A stretch of 64,000 nt of DNA from Christensenellaceae bacterium (GTDB lineage Bacteria > Bacillota > Clostridia > Christensenellales > Aristaeellaceae): positions 1 through 64,000 of the forward strand of contig JAHHSO010000006.1 of NCBI GenBank assembly GCA_020025205.1, written 5' to 3'. The position numbers were made by a program, and so were the translations under genes. Under the pieces are notes generated by a model that saw nothing but the letters and a program-made list of their open reading frames with translations, did no database searches and was not told the origin of the DNA. This document shows, piece after piece, positions 43,225-52,266 of this stretch (positions are counted from its first letter, which is position 1; every line of letters begins with the position of its first letter).

Positions 43225-43247
43225 ATGATCCCTTCTATATCCTTTGA

Positions 43248-43700
43248 TTACACGGCCTGCCCGTTTTCTTCAAGAACCTGAAGAATGCAGCGCCTTTCCA
43301 TGTCGTCCATGGGATAGCGCGCGGTCAGTTCGCGCATGGCGGCATACGAGCCGTTGCGGGACAGATCGTAAAGTGCGTCTTCCAGCGTCGGGCTGACGTT
43401 CATGAACCGATAGGACAACGCCAGAAGCCGGTCGGCCAGATCGCGAATCTGTTCGCTGGTGACGCGCACGCGCTGCCCGTCATCCTTTGTGATGACCATG
43501 GTGCCGCCGGTGATGAGATAGACGGTGTTAAAGAGCATCGAATCCAGCTTGTGCCAAAGCACACACAGGGAGTCCGGCGTCCGCAAAAAACGCATCAGGA
43601 GGGTGTTGACTGCGTAGACGAGTTCAGGGTTGGCGCGAAGCGCCGTGCCGCCCAGACAACTGCGGAGCATGTTCTCAATTTCATCCAGCCTGCCGGGCAT
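43248..43700 (-). CDS. Unknown protein, first gene of the parAB operon
   Basis: 150 residues, soluble, mostly helical by composition, no signal peptide or membrane segment. It begins MPGRLDEIENMLRSCLGG and includes the beta-rich stretch TVYLITGGTMVITKDDGQRVRV. GGGAGG lies before the ATG. With only 23 bases to parA and a promoter at 43755-43783 on its far side, it is very probably transcribed with parA and parB. I do not recognise the family; a role in origin segregation is guilt by association only. Confidence 0.6.
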   Translation of the reverse strand: MPGRLDEIENMLRSCLGGTALRANPELVYAVNTLLMRFLRTPDSLCVLWHKLDSMLFNTVYLITGGTMVITKDDGQRVRVTSEQIRDLADRLLALSYRFMNVSPTLEDALYDLSRNGSYAAMRELTARYPMDDMERRCILQVLEENGQAV

Positions 43701-43754
43701 AAGTGTCCCTCCCGAAAACGTCGCATACCTGTACCATCATATCTTATAGTGTAT

Positions 43755-43783
43755 ATTGTACACGCAAAGCCACGCGCCTGCAA
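43755..43783 (-). promoter_or_regulatory. Promoter of the parAB operon
   Basis: On the minus strand TTGCAG (43778-43783), 17 bases, TACAAT (43755-43760), 55 bases before the first start codon. Confidence 0.55.
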
Positions 43784-43821
43784 GGGCTTTTGTGAAATTG
43801 CGGCATCTGGCAGGCGGTCAG

Positions 43822-43850
43822 TTTACTTTTTTTGTTAGGTGGAGTATACT
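43822..43850 (+). promoter_or_regulatory. Promoter of tldD-pmbA
   Basis: TTTACT (43822-43827), 17 bases, TATACT (43845-43850), 53 bases before the tldD ATG. Confidence 0.55.
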
Positions 43851-43902
43851 GGTGAAAAGTGTCCGCAGGCGTATACAGCTTGCGGTTGAAGGAGGATAAA
43901 GG

Positions 43903-45288
43903 ATGGTTTCATCGTCCGTTTGTTCGTTGGTGCTTGCCCGCGCGCTGTCCCGCGGCGGCACGTTTGCAGAAATTTTTTATGAGGATTCGCGTAAGTTTTC
44001 CATGACCCTGCGATCCGGCCAGATTGAAAACGCGGCCACGTCCCGTCCGTGCGGCGCGGGCATCCGCGTCTATGACGGCCTTCGCTCCATCTATGTCTAT
44101 ACCTGTGACGTGAGCTGCGAGGGTCTTCTGCGCGCAGCAGACCGCGCAGCAGCCGCCGTCACCGATACGCCCAAGACGATGGACAACATCGTTTTGTGTG
44201 ATCGCCCTGCCGCCAACATTCACCCCATCGTGACGCCGGTTCTTTCTGTGCCCGCCGGAAGGCGCGCCGAGATTCTGCGCGCCGTGGATGGATCAGCCCG
44301 TGCTGTATCCAATACAATCACACAGGTCACAGCCGGCCTTCTGTCCAAAGAGCAGCATGTGCTGATTGCCAACAGCGAAGGCCTTTATACGGGCGACACC
44401 CGTGTCTATACGCGCCTGACCTGTTCGGCGGTTGCCAGCGATGGCACCGAGAACCAGACTGGCACCAATAACCCCGGCGCGATGATGGGATTCGAGCTGT
44501 TTGATTCGCGCGTGAATCCCGAAGAGATCGGCAGGAGCGCGGCCAAGTCCGCTGTGACTATGCTGGATGCACCTTACTGCGGCGCGGGCGAAATGCCGGT
44601 GGTGATTGCGGGCGGCTTCGGCGGTGTCATCTTCCACGAGGCCTGCGGACATTCGCTGGAAGCGACCAGTGTCGAGCCGGGAATGAGTGAGTTTGCCGGC
44701 AAGCTGGGTCAGCAGATTGCTGCATCCTGCGTCACTGCGATTGACGATGGCACCATGCCCAATGAATGGGGCAGCGAGAATATCGATGACGAAGGCATGC
44801 CGACCACGCGTCTGACGCTCATTGAGAACGGCGTTCTCAAGAACTACATGGTGGACAGGCTCAACGGCCTCAAGATGGGCATGGCGCCCACGGGCAACGG
44901 CCGCCGCGAGAGCTATGCTTATGCGCCGACCAGCCGTATGCGCAACACATTCATCGCCGCTGGAAAGGACGATGAAGACGAGATGATCAGAACCATGGGC
45001 GACGGCCTGTATGCCGTGCAGATGGGCGGCGGCAGCGTCAACCCGGCCACCGGCGAGTTTAACTTTGCCGTGCAGGAGGGGTATCTCGTCAGAGACGGCA
45101 AGATTGTTTCCCCCGTGCGCGGCGCATCGCTCATCGGCAAGGGCGCACAGGTGCTCATGCGCATCGACCGCGTTGGCAAAGAGATGACGATGGGCCAGGG
45201 CATGTGCGGCTCTTTGAGCGGCAGTGTGCCGGTCAATGTCGGCCAGCCGACGATCCGCGTCAGCAGCCTGACGGTCGGCGGAAAGTGA
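43903..45288 (+). CDS. tldD: Metalloprotease subunit TldD
   Basis: 461 residues. The zinc motif HEACGH (HExxxH) in GGVIFHEACGHSLEATS is that of TldD, the catalytic half of the TldD/TldE heterodimer that trims unfolded peptides such as microcin or CcdA precursors in enterobacteria. The C-terminal GQGMCGSLSGSVPVNVGQP is conserved. GAAGGAGG precedes the ATG. The partner gene follows after 7 bases. Natural substrates in Clostridia are unknown. Confidence 0.93.
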   Translation: MVSSSVCSLVLARALSRGGTFAEIFYEDSRKFSMTLRSGQIENAATSRPCGAGIRVYDGLRSIYVYTCDVSCEGLLRAADRAAAAVTDTPKTMDNIVLCDRPAANIHPIVTPVLSVPAGRRAEILRAVDGSARAVSNTITQVTAGLLSKEQHVLIANSEGLYTGDTRVYTRLTCSAVASDGTENQTGTNNPGAMMGFELFDSRVNPEEIGRSAAKSAVTMLDAPYCGAGEMPVVIAGGFGGVIFHEACGHSLEATSVEPGMSEFAGKLGQQIAASCVTAIDDGTMPNEWGSENIDDEGMPTTRLTLIENGVLKNYMVDRLNGLKMGMAPTGNGRRESYAYAPTSRMRNTFIAAGKDDEDEMIRTMGDGLYAVQMGGGSVNPATGEFNFAVQEGYLVRDGKIVSPVRGASLIGKGAQVLMRIDRVGKEMTMGQGMCGSLSGSVPVNVGQPTIRVSSLTVGGK

Positions 45289-45295
45289 GGACAGC

Positions 45296-46624
45296 ATGGA
45301 ATATAAAGCATTTGTTAACCGGGTGTTTGAAGCGGCAGAGAAAGCGGGCATTGCCCCCGCTGAAATCGCATACAGCAGGGGGGAATCCTTCAGCGTGCGT
45401 GTACGCCAGAGCAAACTACAGGACTATGAGGTCAGCGAGGGCATCAGCCTGACGCTCCGCGGCGTGTATGGCGGACGCATTGGTACGTCCAGCACGCAGG
45501 CGATCGACGAGGAGAGCATTGACATGCTTGTTCAGGGCGTCAAGGAAAGTGCGGCCCTCATTGAAACGGACGAACAGGACAAGATCCTCCCGCCTGACCC
45601 GGCGTACGGCGAAGTGAAAAACTACGAGCCGGAATTGGAAAACGTCACGGCGCAGCAGAAGATTGATCTTGCCATGAAAATTGACGACCTCATGCAGCAT
45701 CAGGATGCGCGCATCACCCCGGATGATACGGTTGTGTCCTCCGCAGCAGAGACGTTCTGCCTGATGAATACGCTGGGCCTTAACCTTGAACATCGAAGCA
45801 ACATGATCTATGCCTATACGGGGGCGCTGGCTAAAGAAGGCGGCAAAGCGGCGACGGACAACCAGATTCGCTGGGGCTACAGTCTTTCTGCCATTGATCC
45901 CGAAGAACTGGCGGCATGCTGCTGTAAACAGACGCTTGAGAAGCTGGAAGCGGGCAATATGAGCAGTGGACCCGTCAAGGTGGTCATCAAGAATACCGCC
46001 ATGGCAGACTTCCTCAAGACGTTCTGCGGCGTGTTCTCCGCGGACAATGCACAAAAGGGATTGTCCCTGCTGGCGGGGCGCGAGGGCGAAAAGGCGGCAA
46101 GCGATGTCGTCACGCTGACGGATGATCCGCTCATGGCGTGGGGACTGGGAAGCTGCCCGTTTGACCGAGAGGGCGCGGCGGCAAAGACGAAGAACATCAT
46201 TGAAAATGGTGTTTTGACCACGCTTTTGCACAACCGCAAGACCGCGAAAAAGGCGGGCGTGGAGACGACGGGCAACGCGGGCGGTGCAGGCCATGTCAGC
46301 CCGAGCAACTTGTTCATTGTTCCAGGCGACAGGACGCTGGAGGAACTGTTTGCCGAAATGGGCGATGGTCTCTACCTCACAGAGATTTCCGGCCTGCATG
46401 CGGGTGCGAACCCCATCAGCGGAGATTTCTCCCTTCTCTCCCGCGGCTGCGAAGTGAAGGACGGCAGGATTGTGCGTCAGGTTGAGCAGTTCACCGTTTC
46501 CGGCAACTTCTATCAGCTGCTCAAGGATATTGAGCGTGTCGGGGCTGACCTCAAGTTTGAAGCCTCGTCCATTGGTGCGCCGTCCGTGCTGGCTGCCAGC
46601 CTGAATGTTGCAGGAGCCCAATAA
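45296..46624 (+). CDS. pmbA: Metalloprotease subunit TldE/PmbA
   Basis: 442 residues, homologous to TldD but without the HExxxH zinc site, as expected for the TldE/PmbA subunit. It has SRGESFSVRVRQSKLQDYEV at the start and NPISGDFSLLSRGCEVKDG near the end. It forms the heterodimeric protease with TldD encoded just upstream, with an overlap-like gap of 7 bases. A strong hairpin follows. Confidence 0.92.
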   Translation: MEYKAFVNRVFEAAEKAGIAPAEIAYSRGESFSVRVRQSKLQDYEVSEGISLTLRGVYGGRIGTSSTQAIDEESIDMLVQGVKESAALIETDEQDKILPPDPAYGEVKNYEPELENVTAQQKIDLAMKIDDLMQHQDARITPDDTVVSSAAETFCLMNTLGLNLEHRSNMIYAYTGALAKEGGKAATDNQIRWGYSLSAIDPEELAACCCKQTLEKLEAGNMSSGPVKVVIKNTAMADFLKTFCGVFSADNAQKGLSLLAGREGEKAASDVVTLTDDPLMAWGLGSCPFDREGAAAKTKNIIENGVLTTLLHNRKTAKKAGVETTGNAGGAGHVSPSNLFIVPGDRTLEELFAEMGDGLYLTEISGLHAGANPISGDFSLLSRGCEVKDGRIVRQVEQFTVSGNFYQLLKDIERVGADLKFEASSIGAPSVLAASLNVAGAQ

Positions 46625-46630
46625 ACATAA

Positions 46631-46692
46631 AACACTTCACCTGGGGGCATGGGAATTTGATCCCATGCTCCTGGGGTGAGGTGTTGTTTTTT
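46631..46692 (+). terminator. Terminator after pmbA
   Basis: AACACTTCACC... pairs with GGTGAGGTGTT, and the inner GGGCATGGGA with TCCCATGCTC; TTTTTTT follows at 46687. Confidence 0.85.
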
Positions 46693-46863
46693 TAAACGAC
46701 ATTTGTTCTCTGCTGATTTTTTGCTGCAGGGAGAAAATTTTCCGATTGTGCAATTTTTTTATGACCTTGATCGTTTTATTTGATGCGGCACGGGGAAGAA
46801 AGAAACCTAAAATTTCTGCGCTGGATAGAACCGAATTCCTTTATAACAGGCCAAGAAGATGGT

Positions 46864-46892
46864 TTGACAGCCCGCGTCAATAGACGTATAAT
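46864..46892 (+). promoter_or_regulatory. Consensus promoter of the phosphodiester glycosidase operon
   Basis: TTGACA (46864-46869), exactly 17 bases, TATAAT (46887-46892): a full sigma-A consensus. The 170 bases between the pmbA terminator and this promoter hold nothing I recognise. Confidence 0.85.
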
Positions 46893-46937
46893 AAAACATA
46901 CTTATTTTTTAGCATGGAAATGCAAAGAGGAGATCAC

Positions 46938-48125
46938 GTGAAGCCGCTGGATCATTTTCGACGTACCCCTGCCAGAAGGTATGACCTTCCGCCGCAGATG
47001 CAAAAGGAAAAAGCTCCTCCGCGCGAGGAACGCATTCACAAAAGATATTTTGACATTCCCCGTCTTTCTGGCGATTGGGACAGGCCGCTGATGGGCGCGC
47101 TTTGCGTGGTGATGGTGGTCTGTTTATGCAACGCCAGTGCGCCGATGAGCGACGTTCCCGATGTGCAGACGCGCTTCTCCCAATGGGCGGTAGAGCAGAA
47201 CGAAAAGACCGTCCAAAAGCTGCCCGGCCCCACCCCTGAGCCGGAAAGCGAATTGTATGAGGCGCTGAACTTCAGTCAGCAGACACAGGAGGAACAGATT
47301 ACAAAGGCGCTGGAAGCAACGCCTGTTCCGGCAGAAACGGCGAAAGAGGAGGCGTCCAGCCCGTTCAAGCATTATGAGCCGGGCGAATTATCCTATGAGA
47401 CGGATAAGATGTCTGTGTCTGTTGAACAGAAGAAAAAGGATGGCATAACCTACTTTGTCTGCGATATCAAGCTTTCAGATGTCAGCCAGCTGCGCACAGC
47501 GTTTGCCGGCGATGACTTCCGAAGCGGCATTTATGAGGCCACAAGCGATATTGCCGGCCGGCACGATCCCGTTTTGGCGATTAATGCGGATTTCTGCCGC
47601 TATCATAGGGACGGTGTCATCATTCGAAACGGCGAAGTGCTGCGCCGCCAGAATATCAAGAAGCATCATCTTCTGATTGTCGATGAAAACGGCGATTTGT
47701 CTGCGCTGACCGACCGTTCCGGCAAGCAGGGCCTTGTGGCCAACAAGCTGGAACAGCAGAATACATGGCAGACGTTTGAATTTGGCCCGCTGCTTGTGGA
47801 AGATGGAGAGGCGGCGAAACTGCCGGAGTCCTTCTACATCAACTGCAACGATGGATATTATGAGCCGCGCACGGCCATTGGACAAATTGGCCCGCTGCAT
47901 TATGTCGTCATCGTTGTGGACGGACGGCGCGAAGGCTATTCTACCGGCGCGAGCATCCCGCAGCTCCAGCAGCTGTTTTTGGAAGAAGGCGCAGAGTTTG
48001 CCTTCAACCTGGACGGCGGCGGCTCCACAACACTCTGCTTTCAGGGGGAAGTCATCAACATGCCTTCCGGCGGCAAACAGCGCTCCGTCAGCGATGTCAT
48101 CATGTTCATGGCGAACCCGAGATAA
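46938..48125 (+). CDS. Membrane-anchored phosphodiester glycosidase-domain protein (NAGPA-like), paralogue 1
   Basis: 395 residues from a GTG at 46938, 5 bases after GAGGAG; an in-frame ATG at 46914 has no such site. A basic cytoplasmic tail (about 45 residues) precedes one membrane helix (LMGALCVVMVVCLCNAS), then a Pro/Glu-rich linker, then a C-terminal NAGPA/PF09992 domain with AINADFCRYHRDG, RTAIGQIG, VVDGRREG and FNLDGGGSTTL. The family includes the enzyme that removes N-acetylglucosamine from phosphodiesters; here the target would be outside the cell, perhaps a wall polymer. It heads a three-gene exported operon. Confidence 0.85.
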   Translation: MKPLDHFRRTPARRYDLPPQMQKEKAPPREERIHKRYFDIPRLSGDWDRPLMGALCVVMVVCLCNASAPMSDVPDVQTRFSQWAVEQNEKTVQKLPGPTPEPESELYEALNFSQQTQEEQITKALEATPVPAETAKEEASSPFKHYEPGELSYETDKMSVSVEQKKKDGITYFVCDIKLSDVSQLRTAFAGDDFRSGIYEATSDIAGRHDPVLAINADFCRYHRDGVIIRNGEVLRRQNIKKHHLLIVDENGDLSALTDRSGKQGLVANKLEQQNTWQTFEFGPLLVEDGEAAKLPESFYINCNDGYYEPRTAIGQIGPLHYVVIVVDGRREGYSTGASIPQLQQLFLEEGAEFAFNLDGGGSTTLCFQGEVINMPSGGKQRSVSDVIMFMANPR

Positions 48126-48161
48126 TTCAACTTTTCAAACAAGGAAGGAATTCTTTCAGTC

Positions 48162-48998
48162 ATGAAAAAAATCACTTTAATGGTGTCGACGCTTCTGCTG
48201 ATGTTTGCAGCGTCCGGCGCGCTGGCAACGGAACCCAACACAAAGACCATCGAAGAGACGGTGAGCTATAAGGGAGACACACTCGAAATTGTTGTTGACC
48301 GCTGGTGCTACGCGTTCAACAACACGGAGCTTCGCTTCTTCGTTGCGGATATCAAAACGGCTGATCCGCTTCAGCTGCGCACGGCGTTTGCCGGCGAGGA
48401 GTATTCCCGAGATTTTGTCGAGGCAACCAGCGCCATTGCGGCGCGCCACGATGCGGTTCTCGCCGTCAATGGTGATTACTACAACTTCAAGGATAAAAAC
48501 GGCCTTGTCATTCGAAATGGCGTTCTCTATCGCGACCGCCCCTCTTCCCGCGATCAGCTGCTGGTGATGAAGGACGGCACGTTCGTCTCCCTGCCCAGAG
48601 GCTATGAAGGCGGTGAGGGCGAGAAGTTCATTGCAGAAGGGGTCGAGCAGGCGTTCACGTTTGGCCCGCTGCTGGTGGACAACGGCGTGGCAGTTGAACT
48701 GCCCGAAAAGTATTTCATCTCCACCAAAGACGGCGTCTGCGAACCGCGCACGGCCATCGGACAGATTGACGAGAATCACTATGTCTTTATCGTCGCGGAC
48801 GGCCGCCGCGAAGGCTGGAGCGACCGCGGAATGACGCTCAAGAGGCTTCAGGAGATCTTTGTCGAACTGGGCTGCCGCATTGCGTACAATCTGGACGGCG
48901 GCGGAAGCGCAACCATGATTATGAACGGCGAGCGTCTTAACAAGACGAGCGGATCGCGTGAGCGAGATGTCAGTGACATCGTATACTTTGTGAAATAA
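48162..48998 (+). CDS. Secreted phosphodiester glycosidase-domain protein, paralogue 2
   Basis: 278 residues. Signal peptide about 1-22 (MFAASGALA). The PF09992 domain has RTAFAGEEYSRDFVEATSAI, AVNGDYYNF, RTAIGQID, VADGRREGWS and YNLDGGGSATM. It shares blocks such as QLRTAFAG and TFGPLLVDNG with the upstream paralogue, so the pair comes from a tandem duplication; this copy lost the membrane anchor. The gap is 36 bases with AAGGAAGG before the ATG. It probably acts outside the cell on phosphodiester-linked sugars. Confidence 0.85.
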   Translation: MKKITLMVSTLLLMFAASGALATEPNTKTIEETVSYKGDTLEIVVDRWCYAFNNTELRFFVADIKTADPLQLRTAFAGEEYSRDFVEATSAIAARHDAVLAVNGDYYNFKDKNGLVIRNGVLYRDRPSSRDQLLVMKDGTFVSLPRGYEGGEGEKFIAEGVEQAFTFGPLLVDNGVAVELPEKYFISTKDGVCEPRTAIGQIDENHYVFIVADGRREGWSDRGMTLKRLQEIFVELGCRIAYNLDGGGSATMIMNGERLNKTSGSRERDVSDIVYFVK

Positions 48999-49015
48999 CG
49001 GAAAGGGGGAGCCCG

Positions 49016-49723
49016 ATGCTTAAACGAATCTGCACAGTACTCTTTGTGCTGCTGCTTTCGGCATCCTGCGCGCTGTCGGCAGAAGGCGACCCGCTTTTGA
49101 GTGTGGATGATCTGCTCACGCTGGAGGACAGCTATCAGGCATTCCTCTGTGAGCTGGAAGAGCTGGCTGTCAGCCGCGGCCTGATCACTGAGGAGGAGCG
49201 CGGCGCGTGGCATGACGCGCAGATGGGCGATTTCTTTCAGAATGGCGGCTATGGTTCCATTCTCATCAACTATACCCCCGGCGTTCTGGCGTATACCCGT
49301 GAGGAAGAGACACTCGTTGAGCTGAATGCGCCGGTAGGCGGCTGTACGATGGAGCTTTTGACGATGCGACGCTATACGCCGCAGGACAGTTCCTTGTCCG
49401 GATTGATGCTTACGCCGTCGGTGACGGATGCCTCCGGTGCGCCTATGGATATACATTGTGAACTGCGCGCGACAAGCGGCGTATTCCTCAAATGGGATGC
49501 GCTTCTGGGGACGTATATCAATGTCGGAGCGTCAGCGCAGAGCGATGGCGAAACGGTCGTTTGGAGCGATCAGACGCCTGCGCCGGAAGCCCGCGGCCCG
49601 GTGATCACGTTCACTGTGAAACAGGGCGAACAGGTGCTGGGCGAAGCGGTGCTCAGGCTGAATGTGGACGGAACGGGCTATTGCGTGGAAGACGGCGCAT
49701 TGACGGCCAAACAGGATTCATAA
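49016..49723 (+). CDS. Secreted protein of unknown function, third gene of the glycosidase operon
   Basis: 235 residues with a signal peptide (about 1-22, VLLLSASCALSAEG; no clear lipobox). Mature part has an acidic helical start (LLTLEDSYQAFLCELEELAV) and a beta-rich C-terminus. No known domain. It starts 17 bases after paralogue 2 with GAAAGGGGGAG before the ATG, so it is co-transcribed and may be a partner or substrate-binding factor. Confidence 0.65.
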   Translation: MLKRICTVLFVLLLSASCALSAEGDPLLSVDDLLTLEDSYQAFLCELEELAVSRGLITEEERGAWHDAQMGDFFQNGGYGSILINYTPGVLAYTREEETLVELNAPVGGCTMELLTMRRYTPQDSSLSGLMLTPSVTDASGAPMDIHCELRATSGVFLKWDALLGTYINVGASAQSDGETVVWSDQTPAPEARGPVITFTVKQGEQVLGEAVLRLNVDGTGYCVEDGALTAKQDS

Positions 49724-49922
49724 AAATCAATGTGTCTGGTGCAGATTGCAGAAAAAGAAAGTCTTTTATATCCTGCAGGAAAGGATTTTCCTGAAAAGCT
49801 TTGGCAGTGTTTTCCCATGCGCCATGATCCCGAACAGGATGCCCGTAATGAGGGGGAAGAGCGCAAGATTGTTTTTGATGGCAGAATTAAAGCAGTCAAT
49901 TCAGAAGTGGGAGGATAAAAGA

Positions 49923-50132
49923 ATGAAAAAATACGAATACAAATTTGTAGAGGTTAAGGCAAAAAGGGGATTAAAAGACAAGTGCGGAGATACGTTTGAG
50001 GAATGCAAACAAATTATAATTGCTGAAGCCCAAAATGACTGGAGATTGAAACAGGTAGTCGTACCTTTTAATGAAAAAATGGGTGTGAACAGTGCTACCG
50101 GATACCAGATTATTTTCGAAAAGGAAATTTAA
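49923..50132 (+). CDS. DUF4177 family small protein
   Basis: 69 residues from the ATG at 49923; GGGAGG lies upstream. MKKYEYKFVEV at the start and the GYQIIFEKEI end match DUF4177, a small alpha/beta family of unknown role found across Firmicutes. It is followed by a terminator. The 200 bases before it hold no clear gene but a possible relic on the other strand. Confidence 0.75.
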   Translation: MKKYEYKFVEVKAKRGLKDKCGDTFEECKQIIIAEAQNDWRLKQVVVPFNEKMGVNSATGYQIIFEKEI

Positions 50133-50162
50133 ACAAAGTCAATGTATCAGGTGATTGAAAGC

Positions 50163-50204
50163 AAAAAAGAAGTGTATCAAGAAAGCAGATACACTTCTTT
50201 TTTT
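50163..50204. terminator. Terminator after the DUF4177 gene
   Basis: AAAAAAGAAGTGTATC pairs with GATACACTTCTTTTTT around AAGAAAGCA. It lies 30 bases past the stop. Confidence 0.85.
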
Positions 50205-50327
50205 ATGATTGTAGAAGGACTTTCCTATCTGGCGTTCGCAAGTGGAAAGCCCTTTTTTACTTGTCCGCCTTTGATGGTCATGCTGGATGATGGCCGACAA
50301 CTCAGCCGTAATGACACACCATTTTAA

Positions 50328-51998
50328 TTAGAACAGTCCTGTGATCTTTCCGTCATCGGTGACGTCAATATTCACGGCGGCGGGCACTTTGGGCAGACCC
50401 GGCATCGTCATGATGTCGCCGGAGAGCGCCACAACGAAGCCGGCACCTGCGCTCACGCGCACCTGACGAATGTTCAGAACGAAGTTTTCCGGCGCACCCA
50501 GCTTCTTGGGATCATCGGAGAAGGAATATTGTGTCTTGGCGATGCACACCGGCATATTGCCGCATCCCTCCTCGGTGAGCTTGGCGAGCATCTTCTTGGC
50601 TGCCGGGGCAAAGGAGACGTCTTTTGCACCATAGATGCGCGTGGCAACGGCGCGAATCTTATCTTCAAGCGGCATCTCATCGGGGTAAGTGAAGCGGAAC
50701 TGTGCAGGATCGGCCTTATTTACTTCAGCGATGACCATCTTTGCCAGTTCACGGCCGCCTTCTCCGCCCTTGGCCCAGACTTCGCAGAGGGCAACCTGCG
50801 TATTCAATTCAGCAGCGGCTTCTTTCACCAGCGCAATCTCTGCTTCCGTGTCGGAGACAAAACGGTTCAGCGCGACAATCGGGGTCAGCCCCCAGACCTC
50901 GCGGATGTTTCTGAGGTGGCGGCGCAGGTTGGACAGACCCTTCTTCAGCGCCTCCAGATTTTCTGTGCCAAGGTCAGCTTTGGCGACGCCGCCGTGACTC
51001 TTGAGCGCGCGGACAGTTGCCACCAGCACGACAACGCTGGGCGCCAGGCCGGACATGCGGCACTTGATGTCCACGAATTTCTCCGCGCCCAGGTCTGCAC
51101 CGAATCCGGCTTCTGTGACCACGATATCGGCAAGACGGAGCGCCGTTTTTGTTGCGACAACGGAGTTGCAGCCGTGCGCAATGTTGGCGAACGGTCCGCC
51201 GTGAACAAAGGCGGGCGTGCCAATCAGCGTCTGCACGAGATTCGGGCGGATGGCATCCTTGAGCAGCGCACAGGCCGCGCCCTGCGCGTGAATGTCGCCA
51301 ACGGTGACAGGCTTGTCTTCATAGGTGCGGGCAACAACGATTCGGGAAAGACGGGCCTTGAGGTCGGAGATGGAGTCTGCCAGGCACAGCGTTGCCATGA
51401 TTTCGCTGGCCGTTGTGATGTCAAATCCATCTTCACGCGGGGTGCCGTTGACACGCCCGCCCAGGCCATCGAGCACATTGCGGAGCTGGCGGTCGTTCAT
51501 ATCCATGCAGCGCTTCCAGGTCACGCGGCGCGGATCAATGCACAGCGGATTGCCCTGCTGAATGGAGTTGTCCAGCATGGCGGCAATCAGGTTGTTGGCT
51601 GCGGTAATGGCATGCATATCGCCGGTAAAGTGGAGGTTGATGTCCTCCATGGGGACAACCTGGGCGTATCCGCCGCCGGCCGCGCCGCCCTTTATGCCGA
51701 AGACTGGGCCGAGGGAGGGTTCTCTCAGCGCGAGGCAGACGTTCTGCCCCTCCAGATGGAGCGCATCTGCCAGACCGATGGACACCGTGGTCTTGCCTTC
51801 TCCGGCGGGCGTCGGATTGATGGCTGTAACCAGCACCAGCTTGCCCTTCTGCGGCTGCTTCCTGATCTGGTAATCATTCACTTTTGCCTTGTAGCGTCCG
51901 TACTGCTCCAGAAGTTCTGAGGGCACGCCTGCTGATGCGGCGACCTCTTCGATGGGCTTCATCTTGCAGGACTGGGCAATTTCAATGTCTGAAAGCAT
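50328..51998 (-). CDS. fhs: Formate-tetrahydrofolate ligase
   Basis: 556 residues from the ATG at 51998, 9 bases after AGGAGG. It makes 10-formyl-THF from formate, THF and ATP in one-carbon metabolism. The P-loop PTPAGEGKTTVSIGLADAL and the segment EPSLGPVFGIKGGAAGGGYAQ (here split as EPSLGPVFG and KGGAAGGGYAQ) are diagnostic. A consensus-like promoter lies at 52140-52168, leaving a leader of about 130 bases. Monocistronic. It fits acetogenic or purine one-carbon supply, but other Wood-Ljungdahl genes are not in this window. Confidence 0.97.
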   Translation of the reverse strand: MLSDIEIAQSCKMKPIEEVAASAGVPSELLEQYGRYKAKVNDYQIRKQPQKGKLVLVTAINPTPAGEGKTTVSIGLADALHLEGQNVCLALREPSLGPVFGIKGGAAGGGYAQVVPMEDINLHFTGDMHAITAANNLIAAMLDNSIQQGNPLCIDPRRVTWKRCMDMNDRQLRNVLDGLGGRVNGTPREDGFDITTASEIMATLCLADSISDLKARLSRIVVARTYEDKPVTVGDIHAQGAACALLKDAIRPNLVQTLIGTPAFVHGGPFANIAHGCNSVVATKTALRLADIVVTEAGFGADLGAEKFVDIKCRMSGLAPSVVVLVATVRALKSHGGVAKADLGTENLEALKKGLSNLRRHLRNIREVWGLTPIVALNRFVSDTEAEIALVKEAAAELNTQVALCEVWAKGGEGGRELAKMVIAEVNKADPAQFRFTYPDEMPLEDKIRAVATRIYGAKDVSFAPAAKKMLAKLTEEGCGNMPVCIAKTQYSFSDDPKKLGAPENFVLNIRQVRVSAGAGFVVALSGDIMTMPGLPKVPAAVNIDVTDDGKITGLF

Positions 51999-52139
51999 GA
52001 ACAGCATCCTCCTTTTACGATCGACTCTCATTTGTTTTTGAATATTGTTCGGATTTTGTACCGCCCATTTAGGGGCAGATGTCTGATTTGGCGCAATAAA
52101 AAGCCTTTTGCAGCCTGTTTCAGTGCATCACTGTCTTTA

Positions 52140-52168
52140 TTATAGAGCAAAATCAGTCTTGATGCAAT
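52140..52168 (-). promoter_or_regulatory. Promoter of fhs
   Basis: Minus strand TTGCAT (52163-52168), 17 bases, TATAAT (52140-52145). The transcript has a leader of about 130 bases containing a small GCCC/GGGC hairpin, but no riboswitch class I can name. Confidence 0.7.
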
Positions 52169-52266
52169 CTATTCCGAACGTTCATTGGGCTGATTTTTAG
52201 CATGTTTTATTCTTTTTCAGCTTATACTGAAAGATGAAAGAATTTTGTGCCTAAAAGGAGGCCGAC

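Noticed and set aside
50142..50327. 61-codon frame after the DUF4177 gene
   Set aside because: It runs straight through a perfect terminator hairpin and has no ribosome binding site.
50529..51920. 463-codon frame antisense to fhs
   Set aside because: Shadow of the formate-tetrahydrofolate ligase gene, no Shine-Dalgarno and no family pattern.
51999..52139. Folate or ZTP riboswitch in the fhs leader
   Set aside because: fhs genes often carry ZTP riboswitches, but the conserved pfl core and pseudoknot bases are not found; only a small GCCC/GGGC hairpin is present.
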